A stretch of 64,000 nucleotides of DNA from Omphalotus guepiniiformis (lineage: Eukaryota > Basidiomycota > Agaricomycetes > Agaricales > Omphalotaceae): positions 916,108 to 980,107 of the forward strand of contig JAQOOI010000074.1 of the NCBI GenBank assembly GCA_028554645.1, read 5' to 3'. Below the pieces are notes generated by a model. It was not told the DNA's origin and searched no databases. It saw nothing but the letters and a program-made list of their open reading frames with translations. Positions 52,920-64,000 of the stretch are shown piece by piece (position 1 is the stretch's first letter; the number at the start of each line of letters is the position of its first letter). The position numbers and the translations under genes were made by a program.

Positions 52920-53019
52920 TCTATGGGCTGGAGACAGACTGAGAAACAGATGGCTGAATAGATGGGCTAGCAGCTGGAGTGGGCAAAGGAGAAGAAGACT
53001 GAGGTGGTGGTGATGGATG

Positions 53020-53409
53020 TGTTAGAATCTAAGACAATGCACTACCAGTGATACACTGATCAGACACAATGAATAGAGTTCAATTACAGTTCACTGAGAT
53101 CACTAAAGCGTTGTAATAGTAGCTTAATGCACAAGAATTGCTTTCCAAGTGTCTTAGATTTCTCCAGACATGTAAGGATTTACATATTGTTTGGTCCTGT
53201 TGTGTCAGGCCGCGCATGAGGCGTGAAAATGAGTGTCCACATCTTTGCGCGCGCTCTAAACACTCCAGAATGACCCTACATACATGGTATAACTATCTAC
53301 AATAGGTATTAAAGTCATTAGTATAGTATTATATGTACTTGAAGGACTTTCTAATGATATGTACAGTATTTGTATAGTATCTACAAGTGTTCTAGCACTT
53401 CATTCAACA
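53020..53409 (-). repeat. 3' LTR of the Copia element
   Basis: 390 bp; inverse of the solo LTR at 42304-42693. On the element strand TGTTGAATG..CTAACA. The bases outside are GGATG (53015-53019). Confidence 0.93.
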
Positions 53410-53534
53410 CAGCCCCCTGATAGAACACTTGTGTAATGGAGGTGCTCTATTGATGAAGTGTGTCATCACATATCCCTCAACCTCTGCACTTTCCTCAACT
53501 TCTTCACAGCCCCCTGATGATGCACTTCTTCAAC

Positions 53535-55836
53535 CTAGGGGTTCTGTATTATGTGCAATCCCATCGTCTCCCTCAACTTCTCCACCTTGGGCTTACTGAG
53601 AGGCTTGGTGAGCAAATCAGCTGCATTCTCATCAGTAGGCAGATATTCAGGAGCCATGACCTTGTATTCAACTTGGTCTCTCAGCCAGTAGTAATGCCGG
53701 TCAAGATGCTTCATCCTCCCATGATGCTCAGGATTCTTAGCAACCTTGATTGTGGATTGATTGTCCATTAGCAACCTGGCTGGCTGAGGTGTCTGGTATC
53801 CCAAATCTTGTAACAGGCTGTTCATGGCACAAATCTCCTTGCCAGCAGCAACACCTGCCACATATTCTGCCTCTGTAGAGGAGAGTGTTACAAAGGGCTG
53901 TAGCTTACTGCTCCAACTAACCACACCTGATCCAAGTTTGACCATATACCCACTAGTGGACTTTGAGTTGTCCCTGTTACCACCAAAGTCTGCATCACAG
54001 TATGTAACAAATAAATCTGGCTGGCAGGGATCAGGACCATATTCAAGCTTCATGTCCATTGTTCCCTTCAGATATCTGAATGCATGCTTTACTGCAACCC
54101 AGTGTGCCATGCCAGGATTTGAATTGAACCGTGCCAATACACTAGCTGTGTATGCAATATCAGGATGACTGGTGGTAGCAAGATACAACAAGGAGCCAAC
54201 AGCACTAATATATGGAATTCTGGCCATCTCTTCCTTTCCTTCAGCAGTCTTTGGACACTGTGCAGTTGACAGAGCAGCTCCGAGATTCATGGGTGTACCA
54301 ACAGGTCTACAATCAGACATTCCAAACTCATTAAGTTTGTTGACAATATATTGTTTCTGACCCATATACAATTTTCTCTCCTTTCTATTTCTTGTGATTT
54401 CTATTCCCAGCAGATATGATGTAGGACCCAGGTCACGGAGTTTGAAGTGCTTTGCTAGCTCTGCCACAAAGTGGTCCAAAGATGCCTCTGACTTGGAAGC
54501 AAGAGTGATGTCATCCACAAAGACAGGTACAAAAACCTTAATGTCATCTTTCTGATAGACATATAGGTTTGGATCAGATTGGGTGCGACTAAAGCCCATT
54601 GATTGTAACACTCCTGCAAGCTTCTCACCCCAAAGTCTGGGTGACTGCTTCAAACCATACAGAGACTTGTTCAGCCTGCAGACAAATCTAGGACCACACT
54701 CCTTGAACCCTTCTGGCTGTGTCATGAAGATCTCTGTATCAATGTCACTATTGATGAATGCATGAGAGATATCCACAGAGCGCAAATGCAAGTCCTCAAT
54801 GGCAGCCAGAGCAAGAATAGTGCGGATTGTAGTCTGTCTCATAGTAGATGAGAATGTCTCTAGATAGTCAAAACCAGGTCTTTGGCTGAATCCTTTGGCA
54901 ACAAGTCTAGCCTTGAACCTTTCAATGGATCCATCAGCCTTGTGCTTTATCTTGAATACCCATTTAGATCCAATTGCTCTCTTATCTGGTGGAAGTTCCA
55001 CAACATCCCAAGTGCCATTGGTGAGGTGTGCATTCATCTCCTCCATCATGGCCTCCTGCCATTGTCTGGCATTAGGTCCATCCATAGCCTGCTTGAATGT
55101 CAAAGGCTCTGGACCATTGTCAGTCATGATGTGGGCTTCCTCCATATTATCATCATCATCTGGCACATCTGCATCCTTGTTCCGCTTGGGAGCAGGGAGG
55201 TTCACTTTCCACCATTCACCAGGAGCCTGTCTCTTCCGCTCAGACCTACGGAAAGCAATTGGTCTATTATCTACAAGAACATCCTCAGGTGGTTCAATCT
55301 GTTCCTCCTCTGCAGAACTATCATTGTCATCAGCAGGTTCATTATTCTGCTCAGGGCCAGTATTGTCTTGTTCTGTAGAGGACTCATGGTCAGGTTCAGG
55401 TAATGCAGGGTCATCTGACTCAGAGTCAGAGTCAGAGTGAGGATTATCATCAAGAGGAACATAGGAAGTATTGGGTGGTGTACTAGTTGAAGGTTTGGAA
55501 GGTGAAGGCTTGGAAGGTGGTTGTGAAGATCCAACTTTATAAGTGTACCTCTCATCAAAGTCAGCTCTCTCACTGATCACAACCTTCTTAGTGACAGGAT
55601 TCCAGAACCTCCATCCCTTCACACCATCTGGATATCCAATGAAGATACACCTTTCCATATGGGATCCCAAGTGTTTCCTCTTATCCTTCTGAACATGCAC
55701 ATATGCAACACAACCCCAGACCCTCAGATGATCCACCTTTGGTTTCCTCTTGTACCATCCCTCATAGGGAGTGCAGTTTGGTACAGCAGATGTAGGGCAA
55801 CGATTCCACACATGAACAAGTGCAGCCAGGCACTCT
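53535..55836 (-). pseudogene. pol: Copia integrase end, RT and RNase H
   Basis: About 760 codons without a stop, ending at 53535. The first part is the integrase C-terminus (KPKVDHLRVWGCVAYVHVQK, IFIGYPDGVKGWRFW), then an acidic linker. RT starts with WQEAMMEEMNAHLTNGTWDV and KARLVAKGFSQRPGFDYLET, with the catalytic VPVFVDDITLASKS and LYGLKQSPRLW. RNase H shows LFVTYCDADFGGNRDNSKST, VTLSSTEAEYVAGV and HLDRHYYWLRDQV. All are well-preserved Copia motifs. It is separated from the gag-integrase frame only by a TGA at about 55836-55838 where the family has Trp (TGG to TGA). Confidence 0.93.
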
Positions 55837-55838
55837 AC

Positions 55839-57516
55839 TCAAAATGACTTTGGTAAACCAGACTCTTCTAGCATTGCAACAATCCTTTCTTCCATCACTC
55901 TATTTGCTCTTTCAGCAACACCATTCTGTTGAGGCCTATTTCTGACAGTGTATTGACGCTCTATTCCACAGCTGTCCAGAAATGCAATGAACTCCTTTGA
56001 TATGTACTCTCCACCTTTATCACATCTAAAGATTTTGATTTTCTCTCCAGTGGTGTTCTCAGCCCAAGCTTTGTACTTCTTGAATGCATCAAATGCATCA
56101 CTCTTCTTCTTCAGAGGAAGTGCTGCACGGAAGCACCACTTGTCATCAATGAATGTGATCCAGTATCTGTATCCACTAGGAGAATGTACACCAACATCAT
56201 GGAGATCAGAATGAATGAGGCCCAACACAGTATCAGCTCTGGTGTGTGAGGAATGAAATGGATGTGCATGCATCTTGCCAGCCAGACAAGGTTCACACAC
56301 AGGATCTGGCTTTGCATTAGAGTCTAGTTTCAAGCCCTCTGCCAAATTATCCCTCAACATGCGCAATATATCATCGTGCCCATGATGACAGAAGCGCCTG
56401 TGCCACAGCTTCAGATCCAGAGGTAGAGTTGTTGTCAAACAGAGGCTTTCAGACTTATCTATAGTATGTCCATTCAAGTATCCCACATTATTTGCAGTAA
56501 CACGCGCAGTAAAAAGAATAGGACCATTTCTATCAAATTCCATTCTATCAGACCAAATATGTACATGAAAGCCTTTATGTTTTGTTAAGTACAGAACAGA
56601 AAGCAGATTATTTTTAAGTGAAGGTACATGCAGTACTCTACTAAATTCAACATCCCTAGATACTTTTCCATCAATGATCGGTTTAAACACAACATTTCCT
56701 ACACCTTCAGAATATATAATTCTATCATCAGCCAATTTAATAGGTACTCTATAGGGGGTATAATTCCTAATCCAATGGCGATGTGGTGTCATATGAGAAG
56801 TGGCCCCCGTGTCTGTATTCCAATCAAGTATGTCAGAAGATGAAGTATCATTAGAAGAGAATGTACTTGCACTGCCAGCACTTTCAACAACATCTTCCTC
56901 CTTCACTTCAGCCTTATTGGCCTGATATCTCCCATTCCCACTCTTTCCTTCATTCCTTGTTTTCAAGGTGGGACATTCAGCCTTCCAATGCCCTTCCTTC
57001 TTGCAGTAATGACAGAACCCCTTCTTCCAATTAGGCTTGATATAGCCTTGTGCTTTGGCAGCAGCATTGGCCTTGTTAACCTGCTCTGCCTGTCTTTTCA
57101 GATTTTGTTCTTCAGCAATGAAGTACTGAAGAATCTTGTCCTTGTCCAATGTGTCCAATAGCAGCAAGTTTGCAGTGAGGTTAGATTCTGGGGGCAATGC
57201 ACGGACCAAGGCCAAAGCCTGCAGCTCTGCATCAAGTTTCTCCAAGGTATATTCCTTGTCTCTGAGATTCCTAATGGTGAAGACTGCATTTTCAATCCTT
57301 GTCCCCAGATCAACTAAAACTCTCATCCTCCTCCTTTGTGATGCTGAACAGAGCATCATAGGCATTGAAGCGTGCACCTGGTGTCCTGGACACATGCACT
57401 CTCTCTAGAGCTGACCACATGCCAACAGGATCACCACCAGCAAGATAGGACTTGACATGAACCTTCTGATCTTGTTCCAGAGAAAGGTATGGTGCCGGCC
57501 CGCTAGCCACCTCCAC
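55839..57516 (-). pseudogene. gag-pol: Copia gag, protease and integrase core
   Basis: Gag is present from SLEQDQKVHVKSYLAGGDP (57480), with a frame change near 57320, and carries the zinc knuckle CHYCKKEGHWKAEC (CX2CX4HX4C). Protease: WNTDTGATSHMTP with D-T-G. Integrase: LWHRRFCHHGHDDILRMLRD with the zinc histidines and CEPCLAGK, then GLIHSDLHDVG, YITFIDDKW and the DDE glutamate in NGVAERANRVMEERI. The gag N-terminus and 5' LTR are lost. The frame ends at the TGA before WNRCPTSAVPN. Confidence 0.92.
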
Positions 57517-57652
57517 TTTTGGACAGTGGCTGTGCAGCGGCCAATTTGGGATCGCAAAAAAAAAAATTTTTGAGTACGCAGCACGCGGTGCAGTCGCGGG
57601 CGCCCTCGGATTTGTAGATACGATAACGCTCTTGTATTTCTATCCTATTCTC

Positions 57653-58166
57653 ATGTCTCGTCGTCGTGGGCGCCCGTCTAAAATACAACTATCTGCTGCT
57701 CAACATGCTCGTAAAATTAGACACAGCCGAAACTCCAACATCGTTGACAACACTGCAACTGCAAACCATCGAGAAGTGCCGGAAAGCGATCCTGAGCAGA
57801 GTAACGAAGATGATAAGGAGGAGAATTCAACAGAATGTGATTGGGATGGGACAGTGAATCACGTACCCTCAAGTTCTGAGTACGAGCCTCTCGAGACAGA
57901 CTCTGAGTTTGAGCTCTCTGGGAGTGATGAGGGCTCGAGTGGCTCGGATTCTGAGCCTGATGCTCTTTTGGATGAATTGGAGGGCAGGAGACTGCTTGAA
58001 AGTCTTGAGGCTGAAGTGAGGATGGAGCTGGAGCTTCTGGAGGAAGGTGACTGCATACGAAGAACTGAGCAGGAAGAAAATATCGGAGGTGGAGTGGAAA
58101 GCAGCAGCAGAACAGGGAATGCGAGCTTGCAAATACAATGGCCAGGCTGAACGAACTGTACGCCGG
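57653..58166 (+). pseudogene. N-terminus of a fungal DDE transposase, cut by an LTR
   Basis: Starts MSRRRGRPSKIQLSAAQHAR, a basic segment, followed by a Ser/Glu/Asp-rich region and LLDELEGRRLLESLEAEVRM. Near 58050 the frame shifts by one base. The second frame continues YEELSRKKISEVEWKAAAEQ and RACKYNGQAERTVRR, which matches the conserved N-x-G-Q-S-x-R-T-x-R-R region of a large basidiomycete DDE transposase family related to the one at 16672. The Gypsy-2 LTR begins at 58167, directly after that motif, so the catalytic part is displaced outside the window. Confidence 0.7.
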
Positions 58167-58407
58167 TAATAGCAGCGTAATGAGCACTCTAAGACGTAGG
58201 AACTCGTCTAAACTCAAAGGTTGCCTTGTAAAAGCGAGTGTAGTCTGGCGTTGGCAAAGATTCCGCACGCAGAAAACTGACTAAAGTCGAGCTAGACTGT
58301 TGGAAAGACTATCTGAAACTGTAAGATCACCGTCTAGACCCTTCGACGAGTACCAGAAACAGCAAACAGACAGACACAGACAGACAGACACAGACAGACA
58401 GACAGAC

Positions 58408-58438
<31 letters not shown>

Positions 58439-59674
58439 GTTCAAACACAACAGATGTTCAGATATTTAGCACTCTATTAAAGCACTGCAATTCCTAATAG
58501 TCCGCCTCTACCAGCTCGAAGAACCGGGGCCTGACGTTCACAATCAAGAGGCCTTCTGCGATTTAACGCTCTAGAAGATACGTAAAGTTCTCCAATTTGG
58601 CGGGCAGTCGTAACCTGGGGCGCTCGACCCTATACATGACAGTATATGTACTCTACTGCTTGTAAGTATTTCATAAATAGATAGAAAACTGAGTGGAGTA
58701 ATTAAAAGGAACAGAGGGATAACATCGAGTATAAAATGGATATAAACAGAAACAATATGACTGAGTTGGGTAAGTAGGCACGTCTAGAGGGTAATTATGT
58801 GCAGTTCTTGGGTATATATGTGTAAGTATTATGTTTTAGTGATGTTTTTGGTACATCTAGACCCTTCTTATCATGCGCTCGAGCCATTCTAAACGAACTA
58901 CTCCTATGCATTTCGTTATTATTCATCTTCGTAACTGTTTTACAGTGTACTTATAGGGGCGCCGAGGGCAGTTTTCTAGTCCATTTATCCCGTCGGGCTT
59001 CCGTATTTTCTCCTATTTCGACATCTAGACCCCATAGCACCTCGTAGTAGATATACCAATATCCAGCGCTCGAAGGTCAATTCTGTCATTACTTTACTAA
59101 TAAGTTATTATACAGTCATCGAGACTGATCATTTTCATAGCTTTGACCATCTAGTATCTCGGAACGGAATCGTTGATCATATATTTCCGATCATAAAGCG
59201 TTATCTCCAGTATATCATCAATCTGCAGGTTCTAGGAGGTCGGCTAAGTTTGAACAAACCATTTTGATGGCTCGGCGATACCTCTAGCTTTGTCCCTTTC
59301 GACATTATCGAGGCTCATGAGGCTATTACGCCTGTGTGTGTGTAGTTTCTTCCTTCCTAAGTCCCGTGGATTACACAGATACTTGAATAGCGACTTCCAG
59401 ACGAAGGGCTCTTTGCCAGGCAGGGTGGGTCTGACCATACTGTACAGTCTCGCAGCAGGTAGTTACTTCGCCGAAGGTCTAGAGGCATATCAGCCATAAG
59501 GTCTTGATGCATACTCGTACATCGTAGTCCTTTCACTTCGAGCCTTTAACTATTCGTGTTCTATGTTTTAGCTAGCACTATGGGACATAGTCTAGCCCTT
59601 TATTCCCATCATATTCACAGTAGAAATCGTTTAATTTCAGGTATTTCAGGTGTGTATGCGTTTTCAGCGCAACA
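58167..59674 (-). repeat. 3' LTR of the second Gypsy-2 copy
   Basis: 1508 bp with a CAGA array at about 58366-58439. It differs from 19847-21353 by scattered single-base insertions, and is followed by the polypurine tract at 59675. Confidence 0.95.
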
Positions 59675-60188
59675 TCTCCCCCAAACCAAATCTAGACCGT
59701 CCCCGGTCTGGTGATCGGTCAGTCATACACCCAAAGATACATTCTAAAGCTTCGCAGACAGCCTGTTGATTATATAATACTTATTCACACACATCTCAGA
59801 GTTCGCCGAAGCAGTGGTACACTGTTCATTGCTTTTTTTTTGCCGGTCTATGCCAATCATCAAACTTCAAACTCCGACCAAAATACTCTCGGCCAGTTGT
59901 TTGGCCTTCGGCAATTGCCGTAGGTTCTTTTCAGGCAAGTGACTTTCCGTCTCTTTTCCTCTTTCACGTTTCTTATTCAGTTTCTTGCTTCTCTATTCTT
60001 TCTTTTCACGCATCTCTCAGCCTTTCACTGGTCCGTGCGCCGTGGGAACGTGGTCAGGTGAGTCGTTCCATAAGTAAACGGACTTCAACTTTTTCACGCC
60101 CATTCTTCCTTTCTCTCTATTTTTCACTCAGAGTGGCTCTAGCCTTCTGTTTTTCTCTATACATACTTGTTCTTTTCTTTTTCTTCTA

Positions 60189-62155
60189 ATGGCGCGAACT
60201 ACCGGCAAAGCTTCCAAAGGGAAGGGCAAAGCAGCCTCTTCTTCTCAAATTTCGGCAGTGGCCAAGAAAACTCGAGCCGGTCGAAAGACCGCGCAGATCA
60301 ACCCTCACGAACAAGCCAATGAAGTCATCGCATGTATTGTCGACGTCTATCGTCGTTACTTTGATAAACCACGAAAGAATCCCCCCAAGGTCTCAGAAAT
60401 GACCAAGGCCGTGGAAAGTGCCACTCCCTTCATGGTATGTTGTATTTCTTATAGTTTTAATCTTTCATTCTTACATTTTCTCTTCTAGGATACTCTCTTT
60501 GAGCACGTCGACTTCGACATCGAGGATTTCTGTCCGCATGTGCGCCCGGTGTGGCTAGCTTTAGTGCGACTTTGCAACCCCCTCGAATCTCGACTCCCAT
60601 CTCTTCACAAGACTGGTTGGTATATCTCGAAGGACGATCGACAGGAGAAACATAGTCTCGAGCCTGTAAGTCCTTATTCCACCGTAATCTTTTTAATCTT
60701 ATTCAATATAATTTCCTAGTTTCACGACTTCGATACCATCCTCAGCGACGATTGTGGCGACGACGATACCGTTCTTAGCAAACTCAGAGGATGAGGTCCT
60801 CGAGTCTGACGACGAGTCCGTCCAAGTCAAGCCTGAGGTTCGTTTTCTTCTTCCTATTCCCTTCAAATTTCTTTCTTATATCCTTTCATATTCTAGCCTG
60901 TTCTGACTTCGAAAAAGCGAGCGCTCGAGCTGCTAGAAGACGACGACGACATGGATCTCTTCTCTTTTAAGAAGCCTCGCGCGTCCACTCCTTCCAAAAC
61001 ACTCAAGACTGGTCCACCCGTTCGCGCAGTGAAGCCCAAACCGAAGCCCAAGCCTAAGGCAAAGGCCCCGACTCCCAAAGAGCCATCTCCTGTTGCTAGC
61101 GAAAGGTCGCCGACCCCTGCTCCTGCTTCATTCAGCGAGGGCTGGTCCTTCTCATCAGGTCTCCGAGGCCGCCTCTTCACACATCTCCTGCTAGCGACAC
61201 ACGGTCTTCAACCTTGCCGACTTGCTCCATGCAAAACTCGAAACCATCGACGCACAGTAAGTCTCTTTTATTATTTATTTTATTACTCTTTCATTTATCT
61301 TTTATAGCTCACTGGCAGCTTGCCATGTACGCGATGTACCGCAGCTCACGCAGCAGAGAAGTGTGTCCCGCCCGAAATACAGAGCACCTCCTACAACATG
61401 CGCCGTCCTGCTTCAAAGCAGGCAACCTTGTTCATGGACCCTGACGCCGGCTTCGTTGCCCTCGAGATGCGAAATACGATCTATCTACGGGTTGGCTCGT
61501 CAAGGTTCTCATAGTAAGTTTAATCATTTATTTCTTTTTATTTAACATCTTTTCTCATTTCCTCCTTATTCAGACCTCGGCGCAGAAGTTATTGGTCTCG
61601 TCGAGAAGATCTCTGTATACGACCAACTTCGCCGCAGCGTCTTGGACCTCGCCGACAACGCCAACAAGCTTCGCGAGTCCATCGAGCGGGACCAGGAGCA
61701 CCTCGTGGTTCAGTCACCGATCCTACCCTTCTTTTCAACATTCTTCATCGTAACGACCCTTCATTCAAGGGACGAAATCGAAGATTTGAAGATGATAGGC
61801 GCGGGCTTGGGCTGGGACATGTCGGTTTTTGGATCGAGACTCGAGCTTGGTGAAAACGGAGACTGGTTTTCAGATCCAACTGAGTTCGTCGCGCCTTCCC
61901 TCGACTTCTCTAAATCCGACCACTCGCAGCACCATCGAGCGCATGGTAACCTCGGCTCTCGTGCCTCTTCGCTCTTTCGGCGAATGCTTCATCTTCCCGG
62001 GTACCTCGCGTCGGCTAGTTTCTCTTCCCATTTCCATGCCTCACCTCCACTACCATTACGACACTGCAACACCAGCCCAGTTTGCCCTCCGGGTGTGGAG
62101 GAGGAAAGTCCGTTTGGTCGGATCCTGGCATGAAGGATATGTCCGGAGAGGGTGA
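60189..62155 (+). pseudogene. Degraded antisense gene A, second copy
   Basis: Same start (MARTTGKASKG) and same intron positions as gene A at 21862. Exons 1 and 2 are intact. Exon 3 gains an A in AGCAAACTCAG (about 60780), shifting the frame. Exons 4-6 carry many further insertions, including one within the cysteine cluster (the second half becomes frame-broken at about 61395). The lesions may be sequence errors and not real decay. Confidence 0.85.
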
Positions 62156-62950
62156 CCTCGGGAATCTCTTCCTTGTTCGAGGCGTAGCCTACAGTCTTCG
62201 GACTTTAACATAATATTTTCATTACATCGCAGCAGGGAGTCTCTTTATAGAGCTCCAAAATCATTATACTCTAGAAAAGGTTTCTCTTCATAGAGGCCCA
62301 AATATCTTTGGTTTTTCATTTCTTGTACCATGTAGCATAGAAATCTCGTGGGCCTTAGTGCCCAATAAAAGCTTTCATGTTCCTTTCTTTATGTGTGAAT
62401 CCATTGTTAAATTTTCAAATTTAATTTAATATCTTTAAGATTGCCTTCGTCGAGAGCTGTAAGTATGGACTCGACTTAGAGAAATCCCAGCTCAAAGGTA
62501 ATAAGTATTAACTAGACCCCTTTATTTATTAGTCGCGTGCCCTTACTTATCACTTCTGTGCCTCAGGCACATTATTTGTTCGTTTCAACCAATCTTAGAT
62601 GTTGATTTAATTGAAATCTAAAACACTTTAAGGTTCGTTTTTATGAAATCTTTAGAAATTTCAAAATTCTATGTCCCTAAGTATGGACCTCTCTCCCCCC
62701 AAACCAAAAGCAGTTCAGCGTCCCCGCTTGCATATCTCGGCTAGTCCTTAGTTAAGTCCCCAGGGTGCCTTAATCAGTCGGGCATGTTACTTCGTCGAAG
62801 GAGCCAGGAGTTCCGGCTTCAGTCAGAAAAGTATAAAGGAGTGTTCGCCGAAGGTGGGTCCAAGTTATCAGTATCTCTTTAAGCCCTTCAACCTGCATTC
62901 TCGACCTAACTTTCGTCTTCTTCTCGTGTCCCATGCATTTCATCGTTCAC

Positions 62951-64000
62951 ATGGCTCGAGGATCCAACACGACCTGGCCCGAGAGGGATCAATGGTTGGG
63001 AAAGGAGACTCACGAGGCCTTACTGCCGCTCAAGCCGTTCAAGTCCCCCCCCCCCACCTTCCTTCTCCCCCCTTCCCCAAAGCCAGTCCCCAAGCTTCTA
63101 GGACCAGTCGTGACGGCTCTAGCCTTTCATATGGTTTTGTTTATTATATTCTTCAGGCTTCGTCGAGCTCATATTTCTTCATAGTCAAAGCCTTTGAATG
63201 CCAAAAGTGGTGGCCAAAGATGATATCCGCCTTTGATGACCTTCCAAAAAGGACTCCCCTGCCCTGTGATAGCTACTTACCGAGATTGATGGGGTAAATC
63301 GTCCCTACCATCTAAATGGGCTCGAGGAGTTCTTTGCCCACGCTCGAGGTGCTTCGACAGCCCACTCGCAAGCGCAAGGTAACTCTCCTCTTTCCTCATT
63401 AATCTTTAACAAGCTTCATTCTATACTCCTTCCACAGACCGTTAAATCTCCTCTATTATATTTCATCGCAGAGACTATGATGATGATGATGAGATCGAGT
63501 TTCGTTCGAGGTCGGTTGCTTCTACTCCAGTGTATCCATATTTCTTAGGTCGAGACTCCGACTTGACCTAAGTTTAGGACTATAAAGCCGGCCCTCGCAG
63601 CCGCATTGGGTCTTTCTGCATCCATGCATGCCCCTTCTCAAGAAGTAATCCTTCCACCTGGCCTCAAGTTCAACAAGAATGTTAGGGTAAGTGCGGTGTC
63701 TTCTTATCCAGTCATATTATAACTTTTCGCCGAACGTTCAGGACGTCGCGAATCGTTCCTCTACTCTTTCATTGGCCCTCGGCGATGTTACCTGGAATGG
63801 CAATGGTACGTTTCTCGTTCCTACCTCAAGGCCATGTATTACTTTATCAGTTTGCTCAGTATAACATTGCAAGCTGCCAATGGCAAGCGCATTCGCCTTG
63901 ACTCTAAACCCATTTCCGATCTTCGTGAGGATATTGAGGGTAAGTAAGCATGGGTTCTCCCTGTCTCGACCCTCCTGATCATATTGACCAGAGGATAAGA
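62951..64000 (+). pseudogene. Degraded antisense gene B, second copy, incomplete
   Basis: Starts MARGSNTTWPERDQW as in gene B at 24543. A C-run with inserted pyrimidine-rich bases (about 63047-63078) and many single-base insertions break the frame. The intron borders can still be aligned. It is cut by the window end at the start of exon 6. Confidence 0.8.

Larger units (their letters stand above)
47882..53019 (-). mobile_element. Helitron, nearly complete but with stops
   Basis: The minus strand encodes in order a DUF6570-type N-terminus, the HUH Rep domain and a PIF1-like helicase, the Helitron RepHel order. A candidate 3' end is CTAG at 47882-47885 next to A (T on the element strand), preceded on the element strand by the small hairpin GAGCCTAGCTC. 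The 5' end was lost where the Copia LTR inserted at 53020. Helitrons leave no target duplication, so the ends are only candidates. Confidence 0.85.
53020..57516 (-). mobile_element. Ty1/Copia element, 5'-truncated
   Basis: 3' LTR (53409-53020 on the minus strand), RT-RNase H frame, gag-integrase frame; the gag start and 5' LTR are missing beyond about 57500. It inserted in the 5' part of the Helitron. Only a premature stop and one frameshift disturb the coding. Confidence 0.92.
58167..64000 (-). mobile_element. Second copy of Gypsy-2, partial, running off the window
   Basis: 3' LTR, polypurine tract and degraded antisense genes A and B in the same order as 19847-25530. The window ends in gene B exon 6. 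Many one- or two-base insertions, increasing towards the end. Confidence 0.95.

Noticed and set aside
57310..57516. Host gene start upstream of Copia
   Set aside because: The protein is the Copia gag N-terminal region in a shifted frame, not a separate gene.

Overview
The window is transposon-on-transposon DNA from a basidiomycete fungus, most likely an Agaricomycete. The evidence is the roughly 50-nt GT..AG introns, the mushroom-type element families (chromoviruses, DUF6589 plus RecQ-like helicase, DUF6570 Helitron, DIRS/Ngaro, hAT, Harbinger) and the absence of any recognisable host gene. All calls come from reading the sequence; no database was searched.

Layout. 1-1539: no gene seen. 1540-5274 (-): decayed tyrosine-recombinase retrotransposon. 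5906-35035 (-): one hAT transposase split by nested insertions. A Tc1/mariner-like transposon (7697-19288, TA duplication) sits in it and itself holds an apparently intact chromovirus, here Gypsy-1 (7772-16256, two 540-bp LTRs, TCTGC duplication). A 15-kb Ty3/gypsy element, Gypsy-2 (19847-34962, minus strand, 1.5-kb LTRs), is a second insertion in the same hAT gene. 35036-41955: a decayed Academ-like DNA transposon, with a DUF6589 gene and a RecQ-like helicase gene diverging between long inverted repeats. 42038 to about 47530: an internally deleted chromovirus (Gypsy-3) with two solo-LTR insertions. About 47560-47881: Harbinger fragment. 47882-53019 (-): Helitron. 53020-57516 (-): 5'-truncated Copia. 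57653-58166: N-terminus of a DDE transposase cut by a second Gypsy-2 copy (58167 to the window end).

Main result. Gypsy-1 and Gypsy-2 have very different pol proteins, yet both carry intron-containing genes on the strand opposite gag-pol, at the same place: between pol and the 3' LTR, reading away from that LTR. One protein in each element has a six-cysteine cluster (CX2CX6CX11CX2CX6C in Gypsy-1, CX2CX8CX11CX2CX6C in Gypsy-2) next to predicted coiled coil, like fungal Zn2Cys6 DNA-binding proteins. Each element is also dotted with its own short word: CTAGACCC 15 times in Gypsy-2, TCCGG/CCGGA throughout Gypsy-1. I infer, without proof, an element-encoded DNA-binding system acting on the element itself, comparable in logic to the VANC anti-silencing proteins of plant VANDAL transposons.

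Other points: a likely self-primed reverse transcription start in Gypsy-1, two successive -1 frameshift sites (gag/pro and pro/pol) in Gypsy-2, a 225-bp poly(A) retroposon with a 45-bp target duplication, and a rising insertion rate over the last 3 kb that looks like sequence error.
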